DNA of 64,000 nucleotides from Auraticoccus monumenti. GTDB lineage: Bacteria; Actinomycetota; Actinomycetes; Propionibacteriales; Propionibacteriaceae. Positions 62,978 to 64,000 of the stretch are shown here, in pieces (the stretch's first letter is position 1; each line of letters starts with the position of its first letter). The stretch lies in the NCBI RefSeq assembly GCF_900101785.1, contig NZ_LT629688.1:3968001-4032000 (forward strand), read 5' to 3'. Below the pieces are notes generated by a model. The model saw nothing but the letters and a program-made list of their open reading frames with translations, was not told the origin of the DNA and searched no databases. A program made the position numbers and the translations under genes.

Positions 62978-64000
62978 GTGCCACACCTCCGCCTCGCGCT
63001 GGCCCAGCTCAACACCACCGTCGGGGCCGTGGAGGCCAACGCCGACGCCGCGCTGGAGTGGTGCCGGGCCGCCGCGAGGTCCGGTGCGGACCTGGTGCTG
63101 CTGCCCGAGATGGCCCTGACCGGCTACCCGGTGGAGGACCTGGCCCTGCGCACCAGCTTCGTCGACGCCAGCGTCGCGGCGGTCGGGCGGCTGGCCGAGC
63201 GCCTCGAGACCGAGGGGCTGGGCGGGCTGGTGGTCGTGGTCGGGCATCTGGACCGGGCCGCCGACCGCCGTCCGGAGAACAAGGCCTCGGTGCTGCACGG
63301 CGGACGCGTGCTGGCCGGCTACGAGAAGCACCACCTGCCCAACTACGGCGTCTTCGACGAGTACCGCTACTTCCGCCCGGGCACCGAGATGCTGGTGGTG
63401 CGGGTGCGCGGGGTCGACGTGGCGCTGGCCATCTGCGAGGACCTGTGGCAGGACGGCGGGCCGGTGCAGGCCGCCGCCGAGGCCGGGGCCGGTCTGCTGG
63501 CGGTGGTCAACGCCTCCCCCTACGAGAGCGCCAAGGACGACGTCCGGCTGGAGCTGGTCCGCCGCCGTGCGGCCGAGGTCGGCTGCCCGCTGGCCTACGT
63601 CAACCTGGTCGGCGGTCAGGACGAGCTGGTCTTCGACGGCGACTCGATGGTGGTGGCCGCCGACGGGGAGGTGCTGGCCCGCGGACCGCAGTTCGTGGAG
63701 AGCCTGGTGCTGGCGGACCTGGAGCTGGCGGCGGCGACCGCCACGGAGGTGGCGCTGCCGGTGGGGCCCAGCGGCATGACGGTGCGCCGGGTGCTCGACC
63801 TCGGCCCGGTCTCGACGCCGGCCGCCACCCCGCCGCAGCCGGTCGAGACGCCGATGGCCGAGCGGCTGGACCGGCTGGCCGAGATCCACGCCGCCCTGGT
63901 CCTGGGGCTGCGGGACTACTGCGCCAAGAACGGCATCCGGACGGTCTTCCTCGGCCTGTCCGGTGGCATCGACTCCACGCTGGTGGCCAGCATCGCCTGC
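62978..64000 (+). CDS. nadE: Glutamine-dependent NAD(+) synthetase, N-terminal part
   Basis: The first 341 codons; the gene runs off the window. The N-terminal carbon-nitrogen hydrolase (glutaminase) domain has the Glu-Lys-Cys set: LLPEMALTGYP, GYEKHHLPNYGVFDE and ALAICEDLWQ. The synthetase domain starts near residue 285 with the PP-loop LSGGIDSTLVASI. Together they release ammonia from glutamine to form NAD, so it consumes the product of the neighbouring glutamine synthetases. Confidence 0.93.
   Translation, partial: MPHLRLALAQLNTTVGAVEANADAALEWCRAAARSGADLVLLPEMALTGYPVEDLALRTSFVDASVAAVGRLAERLETEGLGGLVVVVGHLDRAADRRPENKASVLHGGRVLAGYEKHHLPNYGVFDEYRYFRPGTEMLVVRVRGVDVALAICEDLWQDGGPVQAAAEAGAGLLAVVNASPYESAKDDVRLELVRRRAAEVGCPLAYVNLVGGQDELVFDGDSMVVAADGEVLARGPQFVESLVLADLELAAATATEVALPVGPSGMTVRRVLDLGPVSTPAATPPQPVETPMAERLDRLAEIHAALVLGLRDYCAKNGIRTVFLGLSGGIDSTLVASIAC

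Overview
The window is very GC-rich, gene-dense DNA of an aerobic actinobacterium. The evidence is a bcc-aa3 respiratory set (QcrA with three membrane segments, di-heme QcrC, CtaC/D/E/F), a PimB-like mannosyltransferase, a mycothiol-type (maleylpyruvate isomerase-like) protein, GuaB1, DUF3043, DUF4191 and PspA-PspAA genes, frequent GTG starts and leaderless -10 boxes. I infer a member of the Propionibacteriales or a relative; the sequence alone does not fix the genus. From memory, the gene order closely follows the Mycobacterium tuberculosis Rv2184c-Rv2222c neighbourhood, with local insertions.

Layout. 1-6.5 kb: end of an esterase gene, small proteins, a ROK glucokinase, SRPBCC proteins, the PimB-like glycosyltransferase, a lipoprotein with an HExxH motif, and an NlpC/P60 endopeptidase behind a c-di-AMP (ydaO-type) riboswitch. 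6.8-14.7 kb: a Cys-rich small protein, a DEDDh exonuclease/UvrC-like fusion, an AsnC-type ligand-binding protein, a rhomboid that appears to have lost its catalytic residues, a cyclophilin, a helix-turn-helix-like protein, a prepilin peptidase and TrpD. 15-26.3 kb: ctaE-qcrC-qcrA-qcrB on the plus strand and ctaC-ctaD-ctaF on the minus strand, separated by a TPR protein, a glutathionyl-hydroquinone-reductase-like protein, GuaB1 and DUF2277. 26.5-38.5 kb: an ErpA-like Fe-S carrier, a zinc metallopeptidase, glycerate kinase, VOC and YbaK proteins, PspA-PspAA, GcvT, PepA, and an LLM flavin oxidoreductase with its FMN reductase. 39-45.8 kb: lipoamide dehydrogenase, a two-lipoyl-domain E2, LipB, LipA and DUF4191, which together form a lipoate synthesis and use cluster. 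45.9-51.7 kb: Gnd, an ABC-F protein that seems to start at CTG, and a cassette of a three-repeat Asp/Gly/Ala peptide, a JmjC/cupin-4 oxygenase and a sucrase/ferredoxin-like protein. 52-64 kb: nitrogen assimilation (GlnA1 with a four-box GlnR-type operator, GlnE, a GlnA2-type synthetase), a GAF-ANTAR regulator, two tandem secreted CAP proteins and the start of a glutamine-dependent NAD synthetase.

Intergenic DNA holds many perfect-stem terminators. Two larger gene-free stretches carry unexplained palindromic elements: 38.5-39.3 kb has three related hairpins sharing GCAGAACCGG-type ends, and 42.75-43.4 kb has a 114-bp nested inverted repeat. At least a dozen genes have a TANNNT hexamer exactly 6-7 bases before the start codon, which suggests leaderless mRNAs.

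The strongest candidate for something undescribed is the peptide/oxygenase/ferredoxin-like cassette at 49.3-51.7 kb. No CRISPR array, insertion sequence, rRNA or tRNA was recognised.
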